Shown piece by piece: positions 22,723-34,967 of a DNA stretch of 64,000 nt. The notes under the pieces are model-generated. The model was not told the origin of the DNA and did no database searches. It saw nothing but the letters and a program-made list of their open reading frames with translations. This DNA is from Aphrocallistes beatrix (Eukaryota; Porifera; Hexactinellida; Sceptrulophora; Aphrocallistidae), in assembly GCA_963281255.1 (NCBI GenBank), contig OY725494.1, positions 1,129,934-1,193,933 on the forward strand. The letters run 5' to 3'. The translations under genes were made by a program, and so were the position numbers. The first letter of the stretch is position 1. Every line of letters begins with the position of its first letter.

Positions 22723-23936
22723 CCTATTAAGAAGCATGATTGTAAGGAATTAAAACACTGTAAATATATGTTATAATTATTGATAACATCTAGCGTGACC
22801 TAGGTAATATAAGGCCTAGGCACAGAAATGCCATGGATTGACTAAAAGGGTAATATTTTATCCAAACATAACAATTATATCTGAAGGCCAATATTTATCA
22901 CACACCTTAATAAATCGTTATTATCCTTTTAGTATGTAATTAGTTGAAATAGTTATCCATTTTTATTGACAATTTTCGTTTTACTACACTCCAGAGTTTA
23001 TTTCTTGATTTATTTTATTGTCCATACTCTGCACCGGACTCTTATTCTATTTTCTTAATTATTGAATATTAACCTTTTTTTGCATATCAATGCCCAATAC
23101 ATGTTCAGTTCCCAATTGCAGAAGCAATTATAAGGGTGAAGGCTATACACCTGTTTTTTCTCTACCCAAGTCTCCAGACATAGCAGACAAATGGCGACGA
23201 GCTATTTGTAGAGAAGGAGCTTTTGAATTAAAGTCAGTCTATGTATGTATTAAGCATTTTCGTGAGGAAGATATACTACGAACATTTGAAATTCATCAAG
23301 GGGACGGCTCTATACAGAATACTGAACGTTCGAAGCTCAAACTGTTATAAACTGCCATTCCTTGTATCCTACCTGGTTGTCCGGAATACTTATCTTCCAC
23401 TACTAACAAACCTGCCCGCCTCACGTATGAATCTAAGGAACAAGAATTGTTTGATGAAGCATTGAGACTTACTTAGCATTGCCGAACGACTTGTTGAAGA
23501 ACAAAATTTAACACTTCATGACTTTAAATACCTGCTGGAAAAGCTTCCCTCACTATCTTTACCTGACAACTGCATTCAATGGCACTCTGATAATGATACT
23601 CTTCACTTAATACAACTTTCTTTTAATGTCCCGCTGTATCAATTGATTCAACAGCAACTATTAACAGTTCTCTTAACATCAAGGCTTTCGGAAGAAGGAA
23701 ATTATTAAGGTTTATACGGAAGTTATCAATGATATTATTTACAAATTATTTACAAATACATCGGATGCTGGTAAAACTGCATCAAAAAAATTCTAAATAA
23801 TTTTCTTCTTCTGTCGAAGAGCAATCGGATGCCAGCTTTAATCTAAATGATTACACAGAATATCTAAATGATCTATCGTATATTCACCTTGATGTAACTA
23901 CTTTGCAAAGTTTTGTTGCTGGTTACTCAGTCTATT

Positions 23937-26672
23937 CATAGCCTACTGTAATAATGCCTAACAATAAGATAGGATTTTGAGACTAGGGATGCGTTAATAG
24001 CCGGTAATATTTAGGTAACCACAATATTTATAAATAAATATTAGTTATTAAATAACCTCATTGTTTACATTTGAGTAGGAAGGTAAATAAGAATAATTGA
24101 AATTTATTTGTTGTCATTTAATCAGTTCTTTAATTAAATAGCTATTGTGCCAACATACATTTTCATTCATTTTTTATTAATTTAATAATTAGTATCAGTC
24201 TATAGCTAATCATGCCTAGTAGCTGCTCGGCTCCTGGATGTACGAGTAACTATGATCAGGATGATCGAGTTCCAATATTCAGAATGCCAGACAAGCCGCC
24301 GGAACTCAGACAAGCGTGGATCAGTGCTCTACATCGTGATGATATAGACACCCTCAAAGTTGTTAACGTATGCGCCAAGCATTTTCGAGACGACGATATA
24401 ATCAAGACACACAAGGTTCCCAGTGGAGACGGGACCTTCACTGATGTACCTCGAACCAAACCTAAGTTGAGAGATGGTGCTATCCCTTGTTTTCTACCTG
24501 GATGTCCTTTTTACTATTCATCAACTTCTACAACCAAACGGACTCGCCTCTCGTTCGAATCGAAGAAGAAGAATTTATTAATCAAACCATTCAGCTGAGC
24601 TTGCTATCTGACAGTGAGGAGAAAAAGAAGTATATGATTACCAACCTGCAAGATCTGAAAGATAAGTTATTTCTTATTAATTTACGAAATAATTGGCTAG
24701 TATGGTACCGTGACGATACTACTATTACATTTATTCATCCTAATATGGTCGAACGAAGCATTTCCGTGAATCTGTATTTAGAAATAAATTCATATTTAGT
24801 TGCATCCGCCTGGCTGCAAGGACAGTCATTCTCCTTATCAATGTATTCAATTAATGATGTGAGACAAATTGAGTCTCTTTTGAATGAAATTTATTTGAAG
24901 TATGCTGCATCAATTCAAGCTAAAAGTAAACACTCTTTCCACATTCTACGAGCTAAAAATCACATTAAGGAGGTTGTTAATGATTTTTCAAATCAGGAAG
25001 AATCAGTAGATAATTGTCCTGATTTAGCCAAGCTCCAATTTATCCTATGTCAATTGGATAATTTGTTCATTCCCAAAAACAGGCGACGGTATAATTTAAT
25101 CACACAAATTTTAGCCATTAAAACTCATCTCATTTCACCATCTTGTTATTCTTATCTCCAAAATCTAGACTGTCTCATTTTACCACACGTTAATACCTTA
25201 GATAATTTATATTCTTCTTTTGGTCTTGAAAATGATTTCTGTGCCTATCTTTCCAAAGCTACTTCATGCTTCAGTCCACAAGAAAAAAATGTCATCCTCC
25301 AAATGGACGAGATTCACGTGAAATCTGATATTTCATATAAAGGTGGAAAGATTATTGCGCCAAATTTAAATCCTGAAGATCCCACCAAAACTGTCTTTTC
25401 CATTATGGTATCTAGTTTGCATAAGAAATGGTCCTGTATTTCTCGCCTAATTCCATGCCCATCTATCTCAGCTGAAAATATTTTTCCTATTATAAATCTT
25501 GCATCATTGATATTGAAAATTGTGGTTTAAGAGTCCAGGTTATTTCAACTGATAATTACCCATTGAATGTAAATCTTTATAAATTATTTTCCCCTAATAA
25601 AAAATTAGATATTCAAGTGCCCCATCCTTCCGATGTCAATAGAGTTTTATTCCTTACTTTCGATTTTGTTCACATCTTGAAGTCTATTCGTAATAATTGG
25701 TTGAATCAAAAAGATTTTGACAAAACATTTCTTTTTCCAAATTTTAATCATTTTCAGGTTGATTTTACTAAATATCCTCTTCAGAACCATTCAGCGTGCT
25801 TTCAAGATATACGTCTTCATTATAAATCAGAACGAAATAGTTTAGCCAAACTCGCCCCTCACTTGACTGTGAAATCCTGTTACCCTTCGGGTATTGAGCG
25901 GCAAAATGTAAAATTGGTTCTAAAGGTAGTCAACGAACTAACGCAAGCTGCACTTGAGATTCAAAATGAATTACGTTGCCCTAAGTTTCGTAATAGTACA
26001 TCTGATCTAGTCAGGGTTCTAATTTCTCTTTGGAAATTATTTAACATCAACACTCCTTTTAAAGGCATTCGTCTAAACGATAGCTTTTCGAGCCCTTTAA
26101 CTTTGAATGATGAACGATTTTCATTTCACACTCGTATCGTATTTTGGTTGGATGCTTGGCACTCTTTACCAGGTAAACCAGGAAAATTGAGTAAGCAAAC
26201 CTACAGAAGTTTTCGACACGCTTGTATTGCTTTACCACAAATCACCAATCATTTAATTCAACACTGTGGTTTTTCCTTCTTGTTATCATCTTTTTTACAG
26301 ACAGATCCATTAGAACATCATTTTGGACTGTATCGTTTAATGTCAGGTTCTAATTACCACATATCCTACCTCCAAGTTCTTGAGACCGAGCGACGTCTGA
26401 AACTCTCTAGCATTTTGAAAATGTTCCCTAATCAAAATAGCACATCGTTTGAATCGTTGCAGAACTTTATAAAATCATTTTCTTCGCCTTCACTCACAAG
26501 TGATGAAGATGGAAATACTATATTAGATCCTTTTCTTGAAGGAATCGGTGATCTTTCATATATAGCATGTACTCCCCAAATAGTTCAATCTATATTATGC
26601 TTTACATCACAATATCGGCTATTACTGCATCCCTGGTACTTTTACTGTGAGGCATTATTACAGTAGGCTATG
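23937..26672 (+). mobile_element. THAP/P-element-like transposon B, 2736 bp, duplication GTCTATT
   Basis: Ends CATAGCCTACTGTAATAATG and, inverted, the same for 20 bases. Perfect 7-bp flanks GTCTATT at 23930-23936 and 26673-26679. It sits inside the transposase gene of element A, so it is younger than A. The right end lies directly after transposase codons, which implies an internal deletion of the gene's last ~100 codons. Confidence 0.92.
24212..26666 (+). pseudogene. THAP domain P-element-type transposase of element B (two frameshifts, C-terminus lost)
   Basis: Three overlapping frames (24212-24598, 24487-25530, 25563-26666) give one protein. The THAP finger is complete: CSAPGC at residues 5-10, the W of QAW, CAKHF near residue 55. 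A second Cys pair (CFLPGC) follows. The catalytic region has LQMDEIHVKSDISY (first Asp), STDNYPLNVNLYKLF, FDFVHILKSIRNNWLN (the H-x2-K-x2-R-N block typical of P-type transposases) and QTDPLEHHFGLYR. Frameshifts lie in a GAA run near 24565 and at about 25495. The last frame runs into the terminal repeat. Family function: cut-and-paste transposition, with THAP9 as the domesticated animal relative. Confidence 0.9.
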
Positions 26673-27366
26673 GTCTATTCTTATTTCAAACACTGTGTGA
26701 ATTGTGTCTTAAAATATTGTCTGAAGCAAAAACCTTTGAAATCGAAGAGGATGTGGACAGTAAGTACACATTAATATCATTGCTTGACAGAGGCTCTCTT
26801 ATATGGCCCTCTGATCGTGTCCTAGAATCTACCATTTATCTATGGAAAATTCTTATCAGAATTGAACAACAACAATACTTAATGGAAAGATTGCTATCTG
26901 GACCTTCTCGCAAGATCCTCGTTCAACTAGCTGTCCAATTAAATCGATGAAAATGAAAGTGAAGCATGGAGGGTGTAATATATTGGGCTGACATGTGTTG
27001 CGAAAGTTGCTGACTCCAATCAATAATTGCTTATTATCAACAAAGTCAAAAACTAAGCGAAAATTAGTTCAAAAGGAGATAAGCGTAAATTAAAGAAGTT
27101 AAGAGTAGAATAACTTTTCAGTTGTTGTTTATTTCTGTTCATAAATGTAGTATTCACATAATTTTTTTATTACCTCAAACAATAGCTGTTCTCGTTAGTA
27201 AATTGATTGATTTTAGAACTCTAAGTAGATTTAAATGACATATCATAGCTAAGTGGGGTCAATTGAAATTGTTATAATAAAAATACATATTAGGCTTTTG
27301 ACGCAACCATGGCCCAAATTTTAATTACTGTACCCATACCTTATATTACGTAGGTCACGCTTCTAG

Positions 27367-29006
27367 CTACCCTGCAATTGAAAAAGTGAAAAGTAAGAAA
27401 GAAAATAGTTTGTCTTGGTACGTTAGAGGTCTTGAGATATCATCATTCAAACGTTTCCGTGTTCCGAGTGTGAATTTACTTGTATGTTGAACAGTTTCCC
27501 AAGCTGAAGGAGCATTTTATAAAGTCGTGTGCATTGTTTCGGTCTTCATGGTTATTGAGTTCATTCTGTAACTTCAGAGCTGCAACAGTCAAATCATTGA
27601 ATATTTTCGTTTCACATTTTGGCGGTCAATAGCAGAAGTAAAACAAGCTTTGATAGTCAAATTAGGAGTAAACTTGGCTAAGGATTCTTTCTCTGAATTA
27701 TAGAGGAGACGCACATCACTGAAATATGCTGAATAAATTTAAACAGGATACACACAGTATTCCAGCTTAATGTCCGAAAGTTGGGGAAGGTTTTCCGAAT
27801 GTCTTCCTGATTCAACCAATTGTTTCGAATACTTTTCAAAATTTGCACGATGTCAAAAGTAACAAAGAGATTTATTTTATTATCAGAAGGGAGTGGTATA
27901 CTAGTCTCTAACTGTTTAGTTGGATAAAATAACTTCAATAAATCAACATTAAAAGTGTGATAATCGGTAGATATAATGTGTACTTTCAAACCGCAAGATT
28001 CGATATCAAAATTACAAGACTTAATTATAGGAAAGAGGTATTCAGCAGATATAGATGAGCAAGGTATCAAATGAGAAATACATAACCATTTTTGGTGTAA
28101 ACTAGAAACAATGATAGCAAATATAGTTCGTTAGGGTTTTCAGAAGATAGGTTAGGACCAAATATTTTTCTATCCTTATATAAGATATCACACTTAACGT
28201 GAATTTCATCCATCTGAACAATTACATTCTTCTCTTGAGAACTAAAAGAAGAAGTTACCTGGCTAAGGTAAGTACAAACGTCGTTTGCCAGACCAAAGGA
28301 AAGAGTACAACCTTTCTAGTGTGTGACATGTGGAAAAGAAATGCACACTGAACTTGGGAAAAATGGACTAACCATTCACAGATAAAAATAATTTACTTCA
28401 AGAGAAACATTTGCACGAATACTATGATTTTCCATCTGAGGCAAAAAAACTTACACAATAATCTGTAGGTTCCCAAACTAGCCAGTCAGTTTGGATTGTT
28501 ATTAAAACTAACTTATCCCGCATTTCTTGTAAACAACGAACACGAAACTTTTCCATTTCAACATTTTATAATCTCAAGCTGAGATTAGTTGCTTGATTCA
28601 ATAAATATTTTCTTTTACAAACGAGAAATATCGTCACGATAGAGAACACGTATCCAGGCACGTGACTAGGGTTAAAAAACTGGGACGCGATCTTCTGGGA
28701 GATAATTACCCCTACAACCAGGGGCAGAACAGTTCGGCATTCAAAATCTAATTATTAAAGGAGAAACAGTCAAATATAATAGTTACGAAGTGCTTAAAAT
28801 AGCAGTGGAAGGAGAATTGTATTAATTAATTACTAAAAATTAACATGAATAAGCAACAAGTTGATCAAAATATTTTTGTAATATTTCTAACTCTGTACAT
28901 CGAGAAATGATTTATAACTATTGGTCAATAATAATATCGTACACTACTTCATCCCTGGTGCAAAATATCAGCATTGATGGTAGGCCTTATATAGAGAAGG
29001 CTATAT
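27367..29006 (-). mobile_element. THAP transposon E, 3' truncated, next to element A
   Basis: Its 5' end on the minus strand is the inverted TATAGCCTTCTCTATATAAG (plus-strand end at 29006). Sequence continues through a THAP transposase relic to about 27370, where element A's right duplication starts. The other half is absent beyond A's left end, so E was truncated before or when A arrived. Confidence 0.65.
27375..28741 (-). pseudogene. THAP transposase relic of element E
   Basis: Starts ATG at 28741 with MPNCSAPGCRGNY and a stop after VPVF. It then decays through several stops to a clear block at 28070-27678: AEYLFPIIKSC, STDYHTFNVDLLKLFYP, FDIVQILKSIRNNWLNQ. This corresponds to the same region of elements B and C. 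The His of the H-x2-K-x2-R-N block is replaced by Gln. Further out LAKFTPNLTIK and a drifted tail can still be aligned to about 27375. Confidence 0.75.
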
Positions 29007-29465
29007 TAGCACTTATTACTGAAATAATTGAAGTTACTATGTCCTAGCTGACAAGTTTACCACATTGTTCAATATTTAGACCATTGCGGATTTTATATTA
29101 ATGAAATTCGACTATACATGCAAAATCGGGATTGAAAAGCCCGACCGAAGTTGTGTCGGGATTCGAGGTTGTAGAGCAAAATCAAAATGGTTGGACACTC
29201 TGCAGAAGGGTAGATTGATTTAACTCAGTGGAAGATCTCCCGGGGGGCAGGAGGTCAACTTCCCTCAAATATATTTTATACTAATTAAAAGTGATCGACA
29301 GATGTAAATTTGGGGGCGGTGATCTAATTAACACGAGAAACCAAATGATGATATAAGAAGGAATATTACGAAATATACTGTTTAATTGCATTCTCTCACC
29401 ATATCATAATATTATTTTAATTATATCCTAGTATTTTGGATTCGCCGAAATATTCTTTAGTATTA
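29007..29465. other. No recognisable features
   Basis: AT-rich sequence between the THAP element and a foldback MITE; nothing supported on either strand. Confidence 0.35.
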
Positions 29466-29469
29466 AAAA

Positions 29470-30034
29470 AATGTTGAATCTGAGATGCACACTCTGCAAA
29501 TAGAATACCATGATCACCAAGTATTCATCATTTTCAAGCAATTTGGAGATGATTTAGTGGTCGGGCAAAGTAGGCTCCCCCTCGTGCAGATTTATGATTT
29601 GAGATATTTGGGGTGGTTTATATCAGCTAATAACACATTTTAATGACATAAATATATCAGTTCGGAGATTTTGGTAAAACAGTTGGGACCAGCCTTCGTT
29701 GTTGAAATTATTAATGGTCCCAACTGTTTTCACCAAATCTTCGAACTGGTAGATTTTAGGTCATTAAAATGTATTATTATCTGATATAAAACCACCGCCA
29801 AATATCACAAAAAACGGTACTAGTCTAATTGAATATCAGAAGTACGCCTTTAAAAAGTTACGCCCCAACCCGGACATCCCATTATAAAACTGCACGAGGG
29901 GGAGTCTACCCTGCGCGACCACTAAATCATCTCCAAATTGCTTGAAAATTTATGGCGAATACTTGGTGATCAAGGTAAACTATTTGCAGAGTGTTCATCT
30001 GAAGAATCAATAGTTAGAATGTTTGAGAGCACCC
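29470..30034. mobile_element. Second copy of the GGGTGCTCC foldback MITE
   Basis: Both arms and the 'gggaccagcctt / aatggtccca' centre match 6045-6717. The right end (GAGCACCC then TAA) is intact; the left terminal ~25 bases are lost. Confidence 0.75.
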
Positions 30035-30815
30035 TAACATACATATGTAAGGAAAATATTAGTATGTAAGAGACAAAAAATAATTAAAACTCAATTGATT
30101 CAATATTCATGATGAATTACTATTTACTACCAGTCTAAATGCATACGCTAGCTAATTATTATATCCTAAGTAAGCTAGTCTAAATTAAACTTAACTAAAC
30201 TAAAAAATTGTTCATATTTAAACTGTGCGCAAATCATTCACCGATATGAATACTACTTAATTTGTGTAGTTAAAAAATATGTATGTGGACCAAATTTGGC
30301 CCACGGGAAGTATCTTGGAAAGACCTTTGCTGCAAGAATGTCATGAATTGTATCTCTTTGAAACGAGCTCAAGTAGTCATACGCATGCAAAGTGAGAATC
30401 TAATCAAGATTTAGATGGCATAGCTAACGTGAGTTGAACGGGTAACATACAATTCGTATATACTATATATATATATATACACACTCCCTGAACAAAAGTA
30501 TTCGTACACCCCAATATTTTCCACCCAAATTGTTATAATTCTATTCAATTTGAGAAGTCAAAAACATTTAAGTAGAAACAGATATACTAAATGTGGCATC
30601 AAATTCGTTTTCTTCACATTCAAATTACTCACTATATAAGCTTTCAACCTAATCACTCGCCAACAAGATTTTATATTTTCAGCATTTGTAACACTATGCT
30701 ACATAGTATGAGTTATCACCATTGTATACGATGGCATTGGTGATACAAGGTGGCACAGTTTGAAAATGTTTAACCTTGTGGGAGAGTAATCGAGTGTAAA
30801 GGACATAAAGTGAGC
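30035..30815. other. Mostly unrecognised; lone Tc1-like end at 30481
   Basis: A single end-like sequence, CACTCCCTGAACAAAAGTAT after a TA run at 30470-30480, looks like a Tc1 terminal repeat without a partner. Otherwise nothing. Confidence 0.3.
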
Positions 30816-30819
30816 ATTC

Positions 30820-31165
30820 TTACAGCATACGATGAAAGTAGAGCTATAAGAGATGTTAAGCGTGGGCAGGTATCTCCGTCAAGAAATACTCGCACATTCC
30901 AAACCGTTTTTGATTCTCACTTCTAGTTTTTAAGATACAGTGTTTCAAAGTCTGTTTTTTTCGTTTTTCGCTAGCACATCTCAATGGTAGAAATCCGGCC
31001 ACACAAGGAATTGTTTAGGACATACCAAGGAATCAAATGCTTCCAAAATCGAATCATAGATAGTCTACCATATTTGCAACTTCATAGGACCAAAAGAAAG
31101 TTCAAATGACAAAAATTGTAAATTTTATCGGTGTCCGAAAAAAAGAGCCAAAAAACGGCAAAAAG
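30820..31165 (-). mobile_element. Fragment of the TTAA-flanked family, inverted
   Basis: Shares 'gagatgttaagcgtgggcag', 'aaccgtttttgattctcactt' and 'tagaaatccggccac' with the interior of the elements at 43480-43560, 46440-46600 and 48780-48860. No ends. Confidence 0.5.
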
Positions 31166-31169
31166 TCTG

Positions 31170-31312
31170 CGGCCGTATCCACTAAGAACTTAAGATCGAT
31201 CTTAGTGCTTAAGTCTTAAGTTCGATCTTAAGTCGTATATTCACTAAGATTTAAGTTCGATCTTAAGACCGAACTTAAGACCGAACTTTAAGCAACCTAG
31301 GGAGGTGTCTTA
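31170..31312. mobile_element. Harbinger-like MITE remnant (CACTAAGAACTTAAG)
   Basis: Inverted and direct copies of 'cttaagttcgatcttaag' and 'actaagaacttaag', resembling the interior of the paired-end MITE at 56389-56776 and the fragment at 56235-56335. Confidence 0.4.
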
Positions 31313-31637
31313 AGTATTGGAATTGATTCGATTTTCACTAATTACTCCATAAATGTTGTTCAAAATTACTTCTATCGAACATTGAATCTACCTTGTTTGA
31401 TATTAGACTTTAAATAAAATTTTAATATTTTTTAAACATTTCTCTTATTGTGTGTAACATCGCAACATGTATCACATGCTATAGTTCGTGGCAAATTCTT
31501 CTTGGGTTTGTATGAATAAACAAACATACATGCTTTGATTGTATAATCTTACACTAATTCTAACATGCATAATTATAGAGACGGCTTTATATATATTGAT
31601 TTACATGACTGATGATAATTACTTTGATCCTATTTTC

Positions 31638-32250
31638 CTATTTACAATGATTTTTCCAGCAGTCTCTGACGTTTTATTCGATAATAGTCCCTCTGTTCTT
31701 CTATTAACTGCAGCTGTGCTGAGAATACAGCCAATCTATCTGCTGTAACGGAAGTAAGTTTGCAGCCTTCAAGAGTTCGAAAGAATCATCTCGTTCATCA
31801 ACAGTTCGCCTTCTCTTCCTACTTTTTTTTGATGTCTTATACGTTGTCGGTATTTCAATTTCTGGAGACTATAAAATTGGAGTATCTTCAGATTCATCTG
31901 GACCTGTAGCCGATACTGTTGACGCTATTGCTGGTGCTTGAAAAAGATCAGCAGCACCTGAAATTCCACTGAAAGCAGGGGTGTTTTGGAACATCTCTGT
32001 CACCCGATCTGCAGAGTCAGCAAAAATACTTCTATCTGCTGATAGGATTTGCATTTCCTCGTCTTCTACCTGCCCAGCACTGTTTGTACCCCCTCCAGTC
32101 TTTCTGGCTTCCGTAAAGCTGGCATCAACTTTGGACTTTGCGTTTAGCTTTAGGTTGGTCCATTTTTTTCTGATATCTTCTACAGCTCTGGCATTGCCAT
32201 GTATTGAGTTGAGTTTGGCTGCGAATTGATTGAAGAAACTGCCAGGCACA
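31638..32250 (-). pseudogene. MYB/SANT-like DNA-binding protein relic of a PIF/Harbinger transposon
   Basis: The main frame has a truncated Myb/SANT-like helix (RAVEDIRKKWTNLKLNAKSK) followed by a TGGG motif, as in NAIF1-like and Harbinger MYB accessory proteins that guide the nuclease to DNA. An acidic linker follows, then a stop at 31870 in frame. Beyond it the frame continues with a basic patch (KSRKRRR) and, after one frameshift near 31755, a helical C-terminus (AVFSAQLQLIEEQRDYY) ending at 31638. The N-terminus is replaced by the Helitron fragment at 32221. No DDE nuclease gene is in the window. Confidence 0.6.
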
Positions 32251-32362
32251 GAAAGCTGATTTTTTACGTCATCTTCACCTTTTTTATAATTATAAATTTC
32301 AGTTTTTCGACTATAACTGAGTCATTTTAAGTGATAGGAGGCTGAAATTTTAATAGAATCAT
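32221..32362 (+). mobile_element. Helitron fragment
   Basis: GCGAATTGATTGAAGAAACT through 'gaaattttaatagaat' with an internal deletion; it cuts the 5' part of the Harbinger relic. Confidence 0.6.
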
Positions 32363-32374
32363 GGATCCTTCAAT

Positions 32375-33110
32375 GGCTCATAGCCGTGAAGAACGTATTT
32401 TTTCTGGCAATTATACTCATGACTACTGTTTCCAGATGTTAAATTTCATCACAATCAGCAAATGGAGGTAAGAAATAATATTCAGAAAATCGTGGAAATG
32501 TTATTCCATTTCAAATCATAGATACAAAGTGTTTGAAGAAACGCAAGAAAAAACTTTCCGAACGCAATAATGAGATCTTTTCAGATTCAAGCATTGATGA
32601 TATAAGTGGTGTAAAATTTGTAAAAGTAGAAAGTTTGCATGCTTCAATTTCTTCAGAGCTGATAAATTTTTTCAAGGTCAGAACATATTTTGAACGAATA
32701 AGGAGTTGCTTCTATTAATGCCAATAAGGGAGTAGATTTGGTAATAGCTTAACCTAAAAATTCGATGGAGATAAGCAGTAAAACAGAAAGGTTTCTACAG
32801 TGTCCCATAATTATTGGACTATTTGGAATTTTCATTATTTTAGCAATACTCCTCAACTATAGCACAATGCACAAGTTATGAATAGATAATTTTGAGATGT
32901 AGGATGTTTTAGATCCCCAGAAGATGTTATCGTTTTTACTGAGGAACAAGTCAAAAACAGCAGCGTGGGGTAGTGACAGAATTATTCTCTTCAGCGATTT
33001 GGTTAGAAACAGACATCTAAGTATGTCTTCAATGAGAATGAATGGCAGAAGTTTTCTCACAAGGATTTCAGGCCAAAGAGAGGAGAGAACGTTTCAAGTC
33101 CTCTGAAGAT
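32375..33110 (+). other. Exon-like fragments of an unrecognised gene or element
   Basis: Open stretches with usable splice signals: one ending ATGGAG|GTAAGA at 32466, one at 32522-32675 (LKKRKKKLSERNNEIFSDSS..., ending CAAG|GTCAGA), and one after 'gatgtag' at 32908 with a charged peptide. They are too short and separate to assign. They may belong to the same decayed transposon as the Harbinger relic. Confidence 0.25.
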
Positions 33111-33850
33111 CTCTCCATAATGATTGCTAACATTATGAACCAATTGTTTCACTTATTGGTAGAAAAAATTATTCCTCTCTTAGTTAATCACAAACTAACC
33201 TTCGTTAAACAAATTAGATTATTAATCACAGTGCCACTATATTACATTCTCACTATTTAGTATTCATTTATGAAAATATCTTAAATATATAGCAAGAATT
33301 AGATTGAATTTGCTCTCATGACAAAGTAGAAAAACTATCTGCACTTACCCAAAAATTTATAAAAAGTTAGTAAATTTAGGGGGCACCCCCAAATAAATGA
33401 CAAGTTAGTACATTTAGGAGGGAGAGACCCGCAAATTAGGGAGTGCCCTATAATGAATCGCTACACAGTCAACTGTAATTAGTAGTTAATTAAATTATAC
33501 TGGATTTATATCCGATCAATTGATGTCCAGAATAAACAGTCCAATAAATAATAGGGACCAGTAATTAGGGAAATCCATAATTAAACATTTTTCAAAAGCG
33601 GAATAATTCAGGCAAATTTAGTTCCAAAGCTCACCATAAAATGTGCACAGCTTACTATACACAATTCAAATTCCATTCATTAGTTTCGTAAAGGAAAGTC
33701 GAAGAATGTTAGAATGTTACATGCTGGTTTGTTGAGCAATTCAGATATGCTAGAATTTGATTTGCTACTTGAAAGTAGAGAAAAGCTCTAGGGTGTTTGT
33801 ACAACATTTTAAAATAAGTCGATAAGGACTGATTAATTAATCTAGTTTTT
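33111..33850. other. No recognisable features
   Basis: AT-rich; the only pattern is a short doubled 'aaattaggg.g..ccc' motif at 33370-33450. Confidence 0.35.
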
Positions 33851-34180
33851 ACAATAACAAGCGCGCTTCGCTTGCTTGCGCTGCGGGGCTGGCGAACACT
33901 TTATGTCCGCCGGAGGCGTCCTGTGGTCACATTGAGCAATCATAAGGGAGATAGCATCTCTAAATACGTCTGTCCTACTGTTATAATCGATATCGCACCA
34001 AAAATCACCAAATTTGTCAATTTTCAAAATTTTGATGCGTAATGATGACGTCATAACAGAGTGATGAGTCATCTTTTTTGATGATAGTTGTATCATATGT
34101 GAGGTACGTTAGTATAAAGATTTAATTAAAATTTCAGCCTTCTATCCATAATGGCTGAGTTATGCTCGAATAACTGTATT

Positions 34181-34325
34181 CAGAGGCGTAGCCAGCCCAA
34201 TTTTTAGGGTGCGGCAATTCCGTGGGAGGGTTGCGGCACCCAATGCTAATTTGTGAAATTTTAGTGGGCACAGCCTTTGAGGTTGCGGGCTAGGTCCCAT
34301 GTACCGCACCCTGGCTACGCCTCTG
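34181..34325. mobile_element. hAT MITE, 145 bp, duplication ACTGTATT
   Basis: Ends CAGAGGCGTAGCCAG, perfectly inverted, with ACTGTATT at 34173-34180 and 34326-34333. Removal restores the Helitron body. The ends resemble those of the larger hAT element at 12981-14118 (CAG.GGCGTAG). Confidence 0.92.
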
Positions 34326-34493
34326 ACTGTATTGCTTAACTTTTGAAAATGTGACAATGACGTAATAATTCCATGATGAGTCGACATTTTCGTCTAAACT
34401 CAGAACTTAGTGGAGCCATAGCCAAAAGACTCCCACATGCCAAAAAAAAGCTTTCTGTGACTTACAGATATATATATATATATATATATATTA

Positions 34494-34637
34494 GGGTGCT
34501 CCAAAAAATTAGTTTGAATCTTATAATGCACACTCTTCAAATAGTTTACCTCGATCACCAAATTGTTTTCACCAATATCTCGGAACCGGTAGATTTTAGG
34601 TTATTAAAATGTATTATTAGCTGATATAAAACCACCC
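34494..34637. mobile_element. Internally deleted GGGTGCTCC foldback MITE
   Basis: Left end as at 6045, then a jump to the region just right of the centre ('gttttcaccaatatctcgga'), ending in 'accaccct'. It lies in the TA run of Helitron H8. Confidence 0.65.
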
Positions 34638-34822
34638 TACACTGTCATCATTTTATATACATACTATTGATGATACCTACATAAGCCAATAAGTATTTTA
34701 TCCATATTCATCATTATGAATACTTAGTACTACTAACCAACTTTTCTATATAATCACATAACAACTTCAGTTATCCGAACATTTCAGCTATCCGAACCCG
34801 TTCGGATAACTGACGTCCTACT
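34638..34822. mobile_element. pogo-like MITE fragment (GTCAGTTATCCGAAC family)
   Basis: Right two thirds of the element at 8165-8488, ending GTCCTACTG then TA; the left end is missing. Confidence 0.6.
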
Positions 34823-34967
34823 GTATATATATCTATATATACACGTGTAGCTACACCACACATATATATATATATATATATAAACATTAATCGAGTTTTA
34901 ATAGTAAGGATAATAGAAGAAATTCTGTGATTTTAATAAAATTACTCATTAAATCATATTTGTCCCG

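Larger units (their letters stand above)
23090..26950 (+). pseudogene. THAP transposase of element A, split by element B
   Basis: Starts ATG with a THAP C2CH finger (CSVPNC, W, CIKHF in about 85 residues), then a stop at 23348. The frame continues with IPCILPGCPEYL and a coiled-coil-like stretch. Most of the RNase H-like core is deleted around 23700-23800. The frame stops at TCAGTCTATT, where element B enters, and resumes at 26673. If B and one 7-bp copy are left out, the frame reads straight through (GYSVYS into YFKHCVNC) to LSGPSRKILVQL and a stop at 26950. This tail matches the tail of element C at 39920-40230. Not functional. Confidence 0.85.
22794..27359 (+). mobile_element. THAP/P-element-like transposon A (outer), with element B inserted
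   Basis: Ends CGTGACCTAGGTAATATAAG and, inverted, CGTGACCTACGTAATATAAG. Flanks CATCTAG (22787-22793) and CTTCTAG (27360-27366) are a near-identical 7-bp duplication. It carries a THAP transposase gene with its centre deleted, and element B occupies 23937-26672. The end sequence C-TG-CCTA is a variant of the CATAGCCTA ends of the other THAP elements. Confidence 0.8.
33858..34913 (-). mobile_element. Helitron copy H8, with hAT MITE and other insertions
   Basis: 3' GC end at 33858 (CAAGCGCGCTTCGCTTGCTT on plus), body to 34465, TA run, two MITE fragments, a second TA run and the start (rc of TCCTTACTATTAAAAC) at 34890-34913. A small hAT MITE interrupts the body at 34181. Confidence 0.7.

Noticed and set aside
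24256..24459. 67-codon minus-strand open frame
   Set aside because: Antisense of the THAP finger of element B.
31981..32229. 82-codon plus-strand open frame opposite the Harbinger MYB-like relic
   Set aside because: Antisense shadow of a frame with a recognisable Myb/SANT motif.
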